Shown: piece after piece, positions 1-6,335 of the stretch | How positions within the stretch are numbered: position 1 is the stretch's first letter | Layout of the letters: every line of letters begins with the position of its first letter | Assembly (NCBI GenBank): GCA_913020235.1 | Contig: CAJWBT010000121.1 | Coordinates: 1-7,054 of the forward strand | Length of the DNA: 7,054 bases | Direction: 5' to 3' | From: an uncultured Chloroflexota bacterium | GTDB lineage: Bacteria > Chloroflexota > Dehalococcoidia > UBA3495 | The notes under the pieces: model-generated | The model's input: the letters and a program-made list of their open reading frames with translations, nothing else | The model's database searches: none | What the model was told of the DNA's origin: nothing | Program-made: the position numbers and the translations under genes

Positions 1-465
1 GGTCTTGGGCCCTTCCGCCGACATGAGGAAGGGCACCACCGTGCGGGACCAGCCCACGTGAATACTCCGCTTTTGGTACTGGTGGGACTGTCCCGACAGC
101 AAGGTCCGTACCGCGTCCATGTACTCTTTGACCTGGGCCAAACGGGCCGGACGAAGCCCCAGGCTGAGCACCGCGTTGTTACCGGTGCCGAATCCCAGGA
201 ATGCCCTCCCCCCTGAGAGTTCGTTGATCGACGCGATGGCCGAGGCGGTTACCGCGGGGTGGCGGGTGAGGGGGTTGGTGACCGTCGGCCCAATTCGCGC
301 CTTTTGAGTCACCTGGGCCACCACGCTCAGGCTGACGTAAAGTTCCCGAGCCAACGACTGGGATTCGGCGACGCCCACGTAATCGAATCCTACCTCTTCG
401 GCGAGGCGGGCCCGGTCGGAGAGCCGGGCAAGGTCGTCGGGCTGAATGATTACGCCGAACTTCAT
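1..465 (-). CDS. LLM-class flavin/F420-dependent oxidoreductase, N-terminal part (cut by window edge)
   Basis: The reading frame starts at the ATG at 465 and stays open for 155 codons to the window edge. An SD-like GGAAGGA lies a few bases upstream of the ATG. The protein starts MKFGVIIQPD, the usual first beta strand of the bacterial-luciferase TIM barrel. It continues with FDYVGVAES at about residues 27-35, RIGPTVTNPLTRHP at 57-70 and ELSGGRAFLGFGTGN at 82-96. These blocks are characteristic of luciferase-like monooxygenases, especially those resembling F420-dependent methylenetetrahydromethanopterin reductase. The family uses FMN or F420 to oxidise or reduce diverse organic substrates in the cytoplasm; the substrate cannot be told from sequence. 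Roughly half of the usual 300-350 residues is present. It lies downstream of the hydrolase on the same strand but about 510 bases away, so it probably has its own promoter. Confidence 0.9.
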   Translation of the reverse strand, partial: MKFGVIIQPDDLARLSDRARLAEEVGFDYVGVAESQSLARELYVSLSVVAQVTQKARIGPTVTNPLTRHPAVTASAIASINELSGGRAFLGFGTGNNAVLSLGLRPARLAQVKEYMDAVRTLLSGQSHQYQKRSIHVGWSRTVVPFLMSAEGPKT

Positions 466-560
466 GGCTTCCTTCCACGCTCTGGAGTCGACCGCCAGCC
501 GAAGGTAGGTAGCTTGAGGTGGACTCCATCATTTGGACACGATGTGTGTGACTGCAAGCG

Positions 561-577
561 TGGAGCCCGTCGCTCCA
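561..577. repeat. 6-bp inverted repeat at the predicted start site of the oxidoreductase transcript
   Basis: TGGAGC (561-566) and GCTCCA (572-577) are perfect inverted copies separated by CCGTC. The repeat sits immediately downstream of the -10 candidate at 582-590, where it would cover the transcription start. That position suits an operator, or a short hairpin at the 5' end of the message. No T-run follows, so a terminator is unlikely. The arms are short and could be coincidental. Confidence 0.35.
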
Positions 578-581
578 GCGT

Positions 582-590
582 AGTATACCA
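582..590 (-). promoter_or_regulatory. Candidate extended -10 promoter for the LLM oxidoreductase
   Basis: On the minus strand the sequence reads TGGTATACT, which is a TGn extended -10 followed by TATACT (5 of 6 to TATAAT). No recognisable -35 lies at the usual distance, as is common for extended -10 promoters. Transcription would begin near 575 and leave a leader of about 110 bases before the ATG at 465. Prediction only. Confidence 0.4.
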
Positions 591-896
591 ATGTTCTGCC
601 TAGCCGGCTCCCTCTCTCGGTCGATTGTTCGGATGATCTGGCCAAGGCCGGTCCAAAACTCCGAAATGGGCAACGCACCTGGTCCGGAAGCTCAGGATGC
701 CATCCGCGAGCCGAATCCGGCCGTGCTGGCTGGTCGGTAAGTCCGCGCGTCGAGCGGCAGCCGAACACCAAAGCTTGACCAGCATCGCTGATCTTGCGTA
801 TCGCTAGCGAGCATTGGCCGCCGAACCGGAACGTCGGACCACGGCCGCGGTCTCTAGCCTGCGGGGCCGGTTCGCCGCCGGCGTCTGCCAATAGTG

Positions 897-965
897 GGGG
901 TTTCCCCGGTGCGCACCGAGGCAGAAGCGTGGCTTCGGCCTCGCTCTTGACCTCAGCGCACCGGG
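897..965. repeat. Nested inverted-repeat block downstream of the hydrolase stop
   Basis: Several complementary arms are packed into 69 bases. CCCGGTGCG (905-913) pairs with CGCACCGGG (957-965). Inside lies a near-perfect stem, CGAGGC-A-GAAGC (917-928) with GCTTC-G-GCCTCG (932-943), giving 11 of 12 pairs around a three-base loop. CGGTGCGCACCG (907-918) is itself a perfect 12-bp palindrome. GGGG (897-900) can instead pair with CCCC (904-907), so alternative folds compete. On the minus strand the block starts about 10 bases after the hydrolase TAA, which suits a 3' structure or terminator. It lacks a T-tract on either strand, so an ordinary intrinsic terminator is not clearly supported. Confidence 0.5.
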
Positions 966-974
966 CTGTCTGGC

Positions 975-1844
975 TTAGCCGATGTGCTGATGGACGAACG
1001 CGCTCATCTGCTCGAGCGCCTGCTTTGCAACTGGCGAAGAGAGATCGCTCAGCAGACCTTCGCCCGCCCCTTCGAAGATGGTCACGTCGATCTGGCCACC
1101 AGCCTTGCGGTACTGTCGGACGAACTCCTCGCGATCCGGGGCCGGATGCGCCTCCTCGTAGCTGCGTGCCAGGCACAGCACGGGCGGCAGGGCTGTGCGC
1201 TCTCCACGGTCGAGGATACGCGCCGGGGCCGCCTCGGCCATGGCCTCTTCCGTCTGCCAATACTGGTCATGCATGGGCCCCACCCGCTCGGCCAGCCCTG
1301 CGGGTGGGGTGCAATCCTGTCGCAGGCCTTTGGCATAGTGATAGCGTCCCAGCGGATCGATGACGGGAGAGACCAGGATCACGCAGCCCAAGGTGCCATC
1401 CACCGCCGCGGCTCCTGTCGGGAGTGGCAACGCGGCGTAGCGTGGATCGTCCGGGCGCATACCGAGCAGCATGGCCTGGTGTGCGCCACTGGAAGTACCC
1501 ATGGCGCCGACGCGATCCGGGCGGCCGTTCCACCCTGCGGCCTGGGTCTTACACCAACGAATCCCATAATGGATGTCGGCCAGAGAGGCCGGATACGATG
1601 CTTCCGGCGGCACGCGGAAATCCAGCGCCGCCACGATCACACCGCTCTTAGCCAACGCTTCGTTGGCCGCGTCGCCGTTCAGACGATTTCCCCGGACCCA
1701 AGCCCCGCCATGCAGTTCGATCATGAGCGGAAACGGACCGTTGCCGCTGGGCTTGAAGAGACGCGCCAAGAAGGGTGTATCGCCGTGACGGAGATATTCC
1801 AAATCCGCTATGTCAACTTCATACGTTTGCGTTCTTGTAGCCAT
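975..1844 (-). CDS. Alpha/beta hydrolase, HSL/esterase-like, with Glu at the catalytic His position
   Basis: The 289-residue protein begins at the ATG at 1844 behind a strong ribosome site (AAAAGGAG, about 6 bases upstream) and ends with TAA at 975-977. It has the alpha/beta-hydrolase fold of hormone-sensitive-lipase-like esterases. LHGGAW (44-49) supplies the oxyanion-hole HGG, and GTSSG (116-120) is the nucleophile elbow with Ser118. The C-terminal segment PPVLCLARSYEEAHP (220-234) has Glu230/Glu231 where the acid is expected. At IFEGAGEGL (256-264) the family normally has G-x-x-H-G-F; here Glu262 replaces the His. His233, His285 and His287 remain as possible substitutes. No signal peptide, so cytoplasmic. 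Family members hydrolyse carboxyl esters; the substrate is unknown and activity should not be assumed. It overlaps the preceding short ORF by 26 bases and may share its promoter. Confidence 0.88.
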   Translation of the reverse strand: MATRTQTYEVDIADLEYLRHGDTPFLARLFKPSGNGPFPLMIELHGGAWVRGNRLNGDAANEALAKSGVIVAALDFRVPPEASYPASLADIHYGIRWCKTQAAGWNGRPDRVGAMGTSSGAHQAMLLGMRPDDPRYAALPLPTGAAAVDGTLGCVILVSPVIDPLGRYHYAKGLRQDCTPPAGLAERVGPMHDQYWQTEEAMAEAAPARILDRGERTALPPVLCLARSYEEAHPAPDREEFVRQYRKAGGQIDVTIFEGAGEGLLSDLSSPVAKQALEQMSAFVHQHIG

Positions 1845-2091
1845 TCGACGCTCCTTTTCCTAGTAGGCGATAGGGAATGGGTGAGCACAGGTTACCGGCT
1901 GTGAGCCTCTCCGTCAAGGCCACGAGTTGACTAACAAAACTATCGCCCAAAGGAGTACTGTCGCCACGCATTTTGTGTTGCCGAGTGGTGGCCCGGACGC
2001 TAGCCTGGTCCAAGGAAATGTAACCGAAGGTCTCACCCTCAGGAGTGAACTCCAGCTTTTCGTCGTCCTTTTTGCCTTGCTCTTCGGCCAT
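1819..2091 (-). pseudogene. Short ORF: family-like first ~30 residues joined to an unrelated tail (likely truncated gene)
   Basis: The 90-codon frame starts at the ATG at 2091 and ends in a TGA at 1819-1821, 26 bases inside the hydrolase gene. Its first half, KLEFTPEGETFGYISLDQA (residues 12-30), closely resembles the start of a small uncharacterised family I know mainly from Chloroflexota, in which this block precedes a roughly 100-residue domain. From about residue 34 the similarity stops: the rest (TTRQHKMRGDSTPLGDSF onward) matches nothing I recognise, and neither other frame restores the family. The simplest reading is a deletion that removed most of the gene and fused its start to sequence upstream of the hydrolase. 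It may still be translated, since the start and promoter look intact. A divergent but functional protein is the alternative. Confidence 0.55.
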
Positions 2092-2096
2092 GAGGC

Positions 2097-2127
2097 ATTA
2101 TAGAAGGATAGAACTGGTTCAGGTCAA
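2097..2127 (-). promoter_or_regulatory. Sigma70-type promoter for a leaderless transcript
   Basis: Reading the minus strand, TTGACC (2127-2122) is followed after 19 bases by a perfect TATAAT (2102-2097). The ATG of the short ORF follows after only 5 bases, so transcription should begin at or next to the start codon. No SD-like sequence precedes the ATG, which agrees with leaderless translation. The 19-base spacer is slightly long. The promoter could also supply the hydrolase, which has its own SD within the end of the short ORF. Confidence 0.6.
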
Positions 2128-2575
2128 ATCGGGTGCCAATCGGTCTGGCAGTACCGTCCTAATCATTCTATCGCCGTGGTGTAGGCCGTCAGCGATAACG
2201 GGCCAAGAGATCCATGAGTCGGGAGTTATGCTCTCTTCGGGTGAAGGGCGCCTTGGAATCTCGCAACGGCTGTGGTGGACAGGAGACTTTGTGAGTTGGA
2301 GGCGCATACCTGAAGATTCACGAAGACGAAGGTCGATGCCGCACTTAAATGGGGACGCCTTGCGCCGTAGCTGCAGAAGGCGCATAATCCGGCGTGTCAG
2401 AAGGACTCCCTTTTCGAGCCACAGCCATTGACAGTTGGCGTGATTCCCGACGGATTCACCACCAGCAGATTCTTTAGGATCGGGTCGGCCCGGTTTAAGG
2501 GCGACGCGATACCAGTTAAGACGTCCTGAGGGAACGCTCTGCTTATCGACGGTTTTCGCCCGCTGGCTCGGGCTA
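2128..2575. other. Gene-less region between divergent promoters
   Basis: About 450 bases of lower GC than the flanking genes separate the leftward leaderless promoter from the rightward regulator promoter. Long frames cross it (for example a minus-strand one that continues under the regulator gene) but carry no ribosome site, motif or recognisable similarity. Small inverted repeats are present: TGCGCC/GGCGCA at 2361-2384, and GCCCG/CGGGC at 2558-2573 next to the promoter. I see no tRNA, rRNA or insertion-sequence ends. It could be decayed coding sequence, including the missing part of the truncated family on its left, but nothing shows this. Confidence 0.5.
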
Positions 2576-2593
2576 TTGTGAATTTGCTCACAT
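2576..2593. promoter_or_regulatory. Rex-like / CRP-FNR-like operator overlapping the regulator promoter
   Basis: TTGTGAATTTGCTCACAT contains a perfect TGTGA-N6-TCACA palindrome at 2577-2592, the consensus core for CRP-family regulators. It also matches 12 of 14 fixed positions of the Rex consensus TTGTGAA-N4-TTCACAA. The two motifs cannot be separated by inspection. Because it spans the -35 and spacer, repression by Rex or by a CRP/FNR-type protein is the simplest expected effect. Two related sites lie at 6318-6335 and 6747-6764. Confidence 0.55.
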
Positions 2594-2604
2594 CCTGGTA
2601 CGAT
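2576..2604 (+). promoter_or_regulatory. Candidate promoter of the PAS-GAF-BTAD regulator
   Basis: TTGTGA (2576-2581) as -35 is followed by exactly 17 bases and then TACGAT (2599-2604) as -10, preceded by TGG to make an extended -10. The start of transcription would fall near 2611, giving a leader of about 140 bases that opens with the hairpin at 2611-2652. The -35 is built into the palindrome at 2577-2592, so a protein bound there would cover the polymerase site. Box matches are moderate, but spacing and context are good. Confidence 0.45.
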
Positions 2605-2610
2605 TACCTT

Positions 2611-2652
2611 CTCATACCAGGCTTTGAGATGATACTCAGCCCGTGGTATGAG
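2611..2652 (+). promoter_or_regulatory. Leader stem-loop at the predicted 5' end of the regulator mRNA
   Basis: CTCATACCA (2611-2619) pairs perfectly with TGGTATGAG (2644-2652). The stem can continue with GGC/GCC (2620-2622 with 2639-2641) and TGAG/CTCA (2625-2628 with 2635-2638) around a six-base loop, with small bulges. That makes about 16 pairs in 42 bases. It begins exactly where transcription is predicted to start. Such 5'-terminal hairpins can stabilise mRNA; the 9-bp outer repeat could equally be a DNA operator. No T-tract follows. Confidence 0.5.
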
Positions 2653-2692
2653 GCGTGACACAATCTCCCAGGTCCTAAGCCTTCCGAAAAAC

Positions 2693-2751
2693 AGGGAGTA
2701 GAAAATGGGGACCGAACCGGGGTAGCGGTCCAGCCAGCGGAAGCGACCTTC
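2693..2751 (+). other. Possible original start of the regulator, one base out of frame
   Basis: AGGGAG (2693-2698) lies 6 bases before an ATG at 2705-2707, an excellent ribosome site and start. That frame reads MGTEPG and hits TAG at 2723-2725. If the GGGG run at 2719-2722 had one more G, it would enter the regulator frame and add the residues VAVQPAEATF directly before the annotated first residue. EATFVIDDRQ is a typical opening of a PAS domain. This points to a one-base deletion, a sequencing error, or slippage on the G-run. Confidence 0.45.
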
Positions 2752-5004
2752 GTGATCGACGACCGGCAGAGGGTCGTCGCCTGGAGTTATGCGGCCTTCA
2801 TGACCCTGGGCGTTTCGGAAAACGAAGCGCTGGGGCAGCCGTGCAATGAGGTGGTCCGGGGCCGTGATCCCTTCGGTAGGGCAATTTGCCGATACAACTG
2901 TCCGGCATTCAAAGCCATCCAGAGTGGTCACCTGAAGGCACGCTGCTCGCTCGTGCTGGCGAGCCAGGACGCCACAAAGAAGAGGTTCATAGGCGAACTC
3001 GTCGCCCTTCCCGAAGTTACTGGCGGCGCCCTTGTCACTCTGTCCGAACACCGGCAGGGGTCATCGGCCCCAGCAGCCGACAGCCTAGTTACTTCCGGCG
3101 TTGGCCATGACGGAGGCTCCGCGGCACACCTGCTGCATGATCTGGCGGCCTTGACAACCCTCATAACCTCCATGTCGCCGGGCCGCGTTGATCAAAGCAT
3201 CGAAACAGCCCTCGACTGGCTCCGCGAGGCGGCCGGCGCAGAAGCAGCGGAATTGTTCATGGTAGAGCCGCGGGGCGGCGACATGCTCCTTACTGCCTAT
3301 CGTGGCCCGTTTAGAAACTCGTTCGAGCAGATCACCTGTTTTCACCCCGGCGAGGGCTTCCCCGGACTAGTACAGAGGAGTGCAGCTCCCATCATGACCC
3401 GGGGCCTCGCCGAGGACCCTCGTTTCCTCCGGACACAGGTGAAGAAGAAAGGATTTCACTCCTACGTCTGCGTGCCCCTTCTCGGGCCCGGCGGGGTCAC
3501 AGGTGCTCTCAACGTGGCCGCCCGGCGGCGCGACTTTGACCTCGCTCGCGCCTTTCGCCTTCTCACCTGGGCTAGCCGCCCGATCAGCACCGCCTTGCAA
3601 GCCGGCCTTTCTCAGGGCAAAGAGAGCATTGGACTTGACCCAGTTGAAGTTCCTCCGGACCCCGAGCAGGGCTTTGATGGCCTTCTGCGTTCCGTGTTGC
3701 GCCAGATGATGCTCATAGGGAATGCTACCGACGGAGCGCTGTCCGTGTACGACTGGAGCGGCCGCGGACTGGTGCGGCGGGTGAAAGAAGGCGAGTTCGC
3801 AGGAGTGACGTGCCCTGACAGCAAGGCCCACGATCCGTGGATGTGCCCGGCTCTGGCCGACGGACGCGGCATCACCTTGTCCGGGTCCAAGCACCAATGG
3901 CCCTCGCAGTGCCGGCACATGGCCGTAGGCAGCGGAGTAGTCCACTGCCTGCCCCTTGTGGTCGGGGATGAGAAGGTAGGCGTTGTCCAAATAGGATACG
4001 GCGGCCACGGCCCTTCACCTCCGACCAGATACCTGGCTTCTTTGCTGAGCAAGGCCGACCAAGCGGCCCTCATTGTTAGACATGCGCGGATGAATCTGCA
4101 AAATCAAGAGCGAATCCTGCGTCTCCGTACCTCTCTGAGCCAGGAGGCAAGCAACGGTTTAGCCCACGCCGAATGGCCGCCTCAGCGGCCCCTCTCGGAA
4201 GCCGACGGCTCGCCCGAGGAGCCCAATTTCCCCTTCCTGAAGATCCGCTGCTTCGGAGCCTTCGAGCTCTACCGGCAGGGCAAACTGGCCATGCCCGACA
4301 TGCTCAAGCGGCGTAAAGCCATGAACCTCCTCCAGATACTTCTGATTCACGGTGGGCGCCGGGTGGCACGGGATGCTCTGGAGGAGTTCCTGTGGCCGGA
4401 GGCAGAACCCGAAGCCGCCGCGAACCGCTTCCATGTCCTAGTACACACGCTGAGACGTTTGGTAGAGCCTTCGCATCAAGACCAACAATGGGTCTTCATT
4501 TGCAATGACGGTGACCGCTACTACTTCAACCCAGAGGCTCCGTACCAACTCGACATTCGGGAGTTTCGGGAGTACATCAGCCTGGGCGAGCGCTGGGAAC
4601 GACAGGGAGACCCTTCATCGGCCATCGATGCCTACGAGACGGCTGTGGACCTCTACCGTGGCGACCTTCTCGAAGACGAGTCCTACGCGGAGTGGTGCTG
4701 TGAGGAGCGAGAGGTCCTCAAGGAGATGTATCTGGCCACGTTGAGAAGACTCGCTGGCCTCCACATGGAGCGAAGTGGCCCGGAAAGAAGTGTTCAAGCA
4801 TACCGGCGCGCTTTAAGCGTTGATCCCCTGAGGGAAGAGAACCACCAAGGACTTATGCGGGCCCTCTGGGCGGCCGGACGGCGCGACGAGGCACTACGGC
4901 AATACCAGCTATGCCGTGAGGTTCTATTCCGGGAACTGGGTGTTGGTCCGCTGCCCGAAACGGACGAACTCAGCTTCTTCATGCGCGAGTTCGGAGAACA
5001 CTGA
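2752..5004 (+). CDS. PAS-GAF-GAF sensor fused to winged-helix/BTAD transcriptional activator
   Basis: The 750-residue frame begins at GTG 2752 (GGAAG at 2739-2743 is a possible SD) and ends with TGA at 5002-5004. The order is: PAS-like domain, about 1-95, with Cys31, Cys46 and Cys50 in a GRDPFGRAICRYNCP block; GAF domain, about 150-285, with GEGFPGLV (200-207) and GFHSYVCVPL (234-243); second GAF-like domain, about 305-455, with Cys354, Cys365, Cys387 and Cys399; a linker to 494; an OmpR-type winged helix, about 495-600 (IRCFGAFEL, then KRRKAMNLLQILLIHGG); and a TPR-like BTAD domain, 601-750 (LYRGDLLED, DPLREENHQGLMRALWAAG). BTAD with this winged helix defines SARP-type activators, so it should bind DNA through the winged helix in response to signals sensed by PAS/GAF. 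The Cys clusters suggest redox, metal or Fe-S sensing, but this is inference. There are no membrane segments. The GTG start trims the first PAS strand, and an upstream out-of-frame ATG (2705) may be the true start. An intrinsic terminator follows. Confidence 0.9.
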   Translation: MIDDRQRVVAWSYAAFMTLGVSENEALGQPCNEVVRGRDPFGRAICRYNCPAFKAIQSGHLKARCSLVLASQDATKKRFIGELVALPEVTGGALVTLSEHRQGSSAPAADSLVTSGVGHDGGSAAHLLHDLAALTTLITSMSPGRVDQSIETALDWLREAAGAEAAELFMVEPRGGDMLLTAYRGPFRNSFEQITCFHPGEGFPGLVQRSAAPIMTRGLAEDPRFLRTQVKKKGFHSYVCVPLLGPGGVTGALNVAARRRDFDLARAFRLLTWASRPISTALQAGLSQGKESIGLDPVEVPPDPEQGFDGLLRSVLRQMMLIGNATDGALSVYDWSGRGLVRRVKEGEFAGVTCPDSKAHDPWMCPALADGRGITLSGSKHQWPSQCRHMAVGSGVVHCLPLVVGDEKVGVVQIGYGGHGPSPPTRYLASLLSKADQAALIVRHARMNLQNQERILRLRTSLSQEASNGLAHAEWPPQRPLSEADGSPEEPNFPFLKIRCFGAFELYRQGKLAMPDMLKRRKAMNLLQILLIHGGRRVARDALEEFLWPEAEPEAAANRFHVLVHTLRRLVEPSHQDQQWVFICNDGDRYYFNPEAPYQLDIREFREYISLGERWERQGDPSSAIDAYETAVDLYRGDLLEDESYAEWCCEEREVLKEMYLATLRRLAGLHMERSGPERSVQAYRRALSVDPLREENHQGLMRALWAAGRRDEALRQYQLCREVLFRELGVGPLPETDELSFFMREFGEH

Positions 5005-5029
5005 GGCAACTCCCGGTCCAACCCTATTG

Positions 5030-5063
5030 ATGCACCCGCGGCCTCGCGGGTGCATTTCTTTCT
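5030..5063 (+). terminator. Intrinsic terminator of the regulator gene
   Basis: ATGCACCCGCG (5030-5040) pairs perfectly with CGCGGGTGCAT (5045-5055) around a GCCT loop. The stem runs straight into TTTCTTTCT. An 11-bp GC-rich stem with a T-rich tail 25 bases after the stop codon is a textbook rho-independent terminator. It should make the regulator a single-gene transcript and separate it from the lipoprotein gene. Confidence 0.92.
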
Positions 5064-5182
5064 GCCACCAGTATAAGTCTCAGCTAAGTCCGACGAGGTA
5101 ATCGGTACCTTAGCGCGGGCCAAAAAGAGTGCTCACCGTTTCCTGCTGCGTCTTTCAGCGAACCGCGCGTTTGTGAGGCATC

Positions 5183-6166
5183 ATGGGCGGCAAACGGACG
5201 CAAACTGGAAATCTCCGGCGGGCCTGGCGACTGCTCCTACCGGCCCTTGCCGTGATCTGGGCCGCCGCCGCCGGCTGTGGGTCGGCGGATTCTTCACTAC
5301 CAGCCGAAGGAGCTGGTGCGAGTCGGCACCCGTCACCCGCATCCACCAATGCCGGGGCGTACGATGGGGAAACCGTCCTGAGCGAGGTCTCCCTCTATCA
5401 CGATGATACGTTGCGGATGGACCTCCTTCGTTATTCCGAGCAAGCGAGCCGGATGGCCCTCCTGGGGAATTGGGAGGAGGCCATCAGTTATTACAGCCTT
5501 TCCATCGCCGCCGAGCCCTCCGACGTGGCAGCCTACGAGGGCCGAGCAAAGGCCAACTACATGCTCGGTGAGCACGAGAAAGCCGTGAATGACTACACCC
5601 GTGCCATAGAGACTAGAGAAACGCCCCGCTTATACATGAAAAGAGGTCATGTTCTCTTACAGTTAACCAGGTTTGCTCAAGCGGACCAGGACTACCACCA
5701 GGCTATCTCCCTGGGATCGTCCTCCTCCACGGCCTACGAGGGCATGGGCGATGCCCATCGGCTGCAAGGAGAGTTTGACGAGGCCATACGAAGCTACACC
5801 GTCGCCATCGGGCCGAATGATGATGGCTGGTGGGCAGCCTACTACTTCAGAGGCGTCTCTTATTTCCGGCTGCGCCAGTTCCAGCAGGCGCTGGAGGACT
5901 TCCAACGCGTCATCGATCTCCAGCCCCACAACGGACATGGTTACTTCGCTCGAGGTGTCCTCCGGTGGCTCGGCGGCCAGTGCAGCGCTGCGATGAACGA
6001 CTTTCAGGTGATCGTGGCCCTCTCTGATGGTGAGGAAGCGGTTGCTGTCCGAGCCAATGGCTACATTGAGCAGCTTGAGGCGAAGGTTCGGTGTGAGGCG
6101 GGGCCGGACCCCCCGGTACTGCTCTCGGCACGGGGCGTAGCTTGGCTTCGGGTGCCCTGGGAATAG
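5183..6166 (+). CDS. TPR-repeat lipoprotein
   Basis: The 327-residue protein starts at ATG 5183 behind GTGAGG (5173-5178) and ends in TAG at 6164-6166. The N-terminus has a basic segment (KRTQTGNLRRAWR), a hydrophobic stretch (about 17-30) and a lipobox-like AAGC with Cys32, so it is probably lipidated and anchored outside the cytoplasmic membrane. After a low-complexity Ser/Pro/Ala linker, about six tetratricopeptide repeats follow, near residues 82-113, 116-148, 149-180, 183-214, 218-250 and 252-284. Examples are GNWEEAISYYSLSIAAEP and LRQFQQALEDFQRVIDLQP. TPR arrays bind peptides or partner proteins; no enzymatic motif is visible. The partner is unknown. It follows the regulator's terminator, so it needs its own promoter, which I could not place with confidence in 5064-5182. 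Confidence 0.88.
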   Translation: MGGKRTQTGNLRRAWRLLLPALAVIWAAAAGCGSADSSLPAEGAGASRHPSPASTNAGAYDGETVLSEVSLYHDDTLRMDLLRYSEQASRMALLGNWEEAISYYSLSIAAEPSDVAAYEGRAKANYMLGEHEKAVNDYTRAIETRETPRLYMKRGHVLLQLTRFAQADQDYHQAISLGSSSSTAYEGMGDAHRLQGEFDEAIRSYTVAIGPNDDGWWAAYYFRGVSYFRLRQFQQALEDFQRVIDLQPHNGHGYFARGVLRWLGGQCSAAMNDFQVIVALSDGEEAVAVRANGYIEQLEAKVRCEAGPDPPVLLSARGVAWLRVPWE

Positions 6167-6317
6167 GGTAGGTCTGTCGCCGCCATTGGTTATTGGCATG
6201 CCGAGGGAAAGCCCCCCAGCAAGAATCCGCACAAGGAGTTGCTTTTGTCCAGCAGAGGAACGGGGGGAAATTTTGGCGGTTGCATGTAATTGGGATTTAA
6301 GTGCTGGCTGGCTGAGT

Positions 6318-6335
6318 ATGAGAAATAGATCACAA
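6318..6335. promoter_or_regulatory. Second Rex-like / CRP-FNR-like site, upstream of the 84-aa protein
   Basis: ATGAGAAATAGATCACAA matches 11 of 14 fixed positions of TTGTGAA-N4-TTCACAA and 9 of 10 of TGTGA-N6-TCACA. It lies in the 273-base gap after the lipoprotein gene, about 105 bases before the GTG of the small gene, within a locally AT-richer stretch where a promoter could sit. I could not identify convincing -35/-10 boxes. Alone it is weak; its value is the match to the sites at 2576-2593 and 6747-6764. Confidence 0.35.

Larger units (their letters stand above)
466..974. other. Gene-less 509-base region between hydrolase and oxidoreductase
   Basis: No protein frame here has both a convincing ribosome site and recognisable motifs. 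Frames open on both strands reflect high GC and overlap the hydrolase out of frame. The supportable contents are the -10 candidate and inverted repeat near 561-590, a small GC-rich repeat GCCGG/CCGGC at 866-882, and a nested hairpin block at 897-965 just past the hydrolase stop. A 61-residue minus-strand frame at 600-785 contains a stretch resembling a short beta-rich domain (RIRLADGILSFRTR). It has no good start and I do not call it a gene; it could be a relic. Confidence 0.5.

Noticed and set aside
529..1260. 243-codon minus-strand frame and a 61-codon frame at 600-785
   Set aside because: The longer frame overlaps the well-supported hydrolase out of frame and has Arg/Pro/Gly-rich shadow composition. 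The shorter one has a weakly domain-like stretch but no ribosome site or clear family.
2045..2431. 128-codon plus-strand frame
   Set aside because: It starts antisense to the family-like part of the short ORF, is rich in Ser/Arg, and shows no recognisable domain or SD.
2128..2575. Possible transposase remnant in the divergent intergenic region
   Set aside because: Some minus-strand peptides looked vaguely recombinase-like, but I found no DDE or tyrosine-recombinase motifs, terminal inverted repeats or target duplications.
2119..3051. 310-codon minus-strand frame
   Set aside because: Its first part lies opposite the PAS-coding DNA and the remainder shows no motif. There is no ribosome site at its ATG, and the regulator promoter and leader occupy the same DNA.
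5170..5187. TTGTGA just before the lipoprotein start as a fourth operator
   Set aside because: Only the left half matches; there is no complementary CACAA half at the right spacing, and it overlaps the ribosome site.
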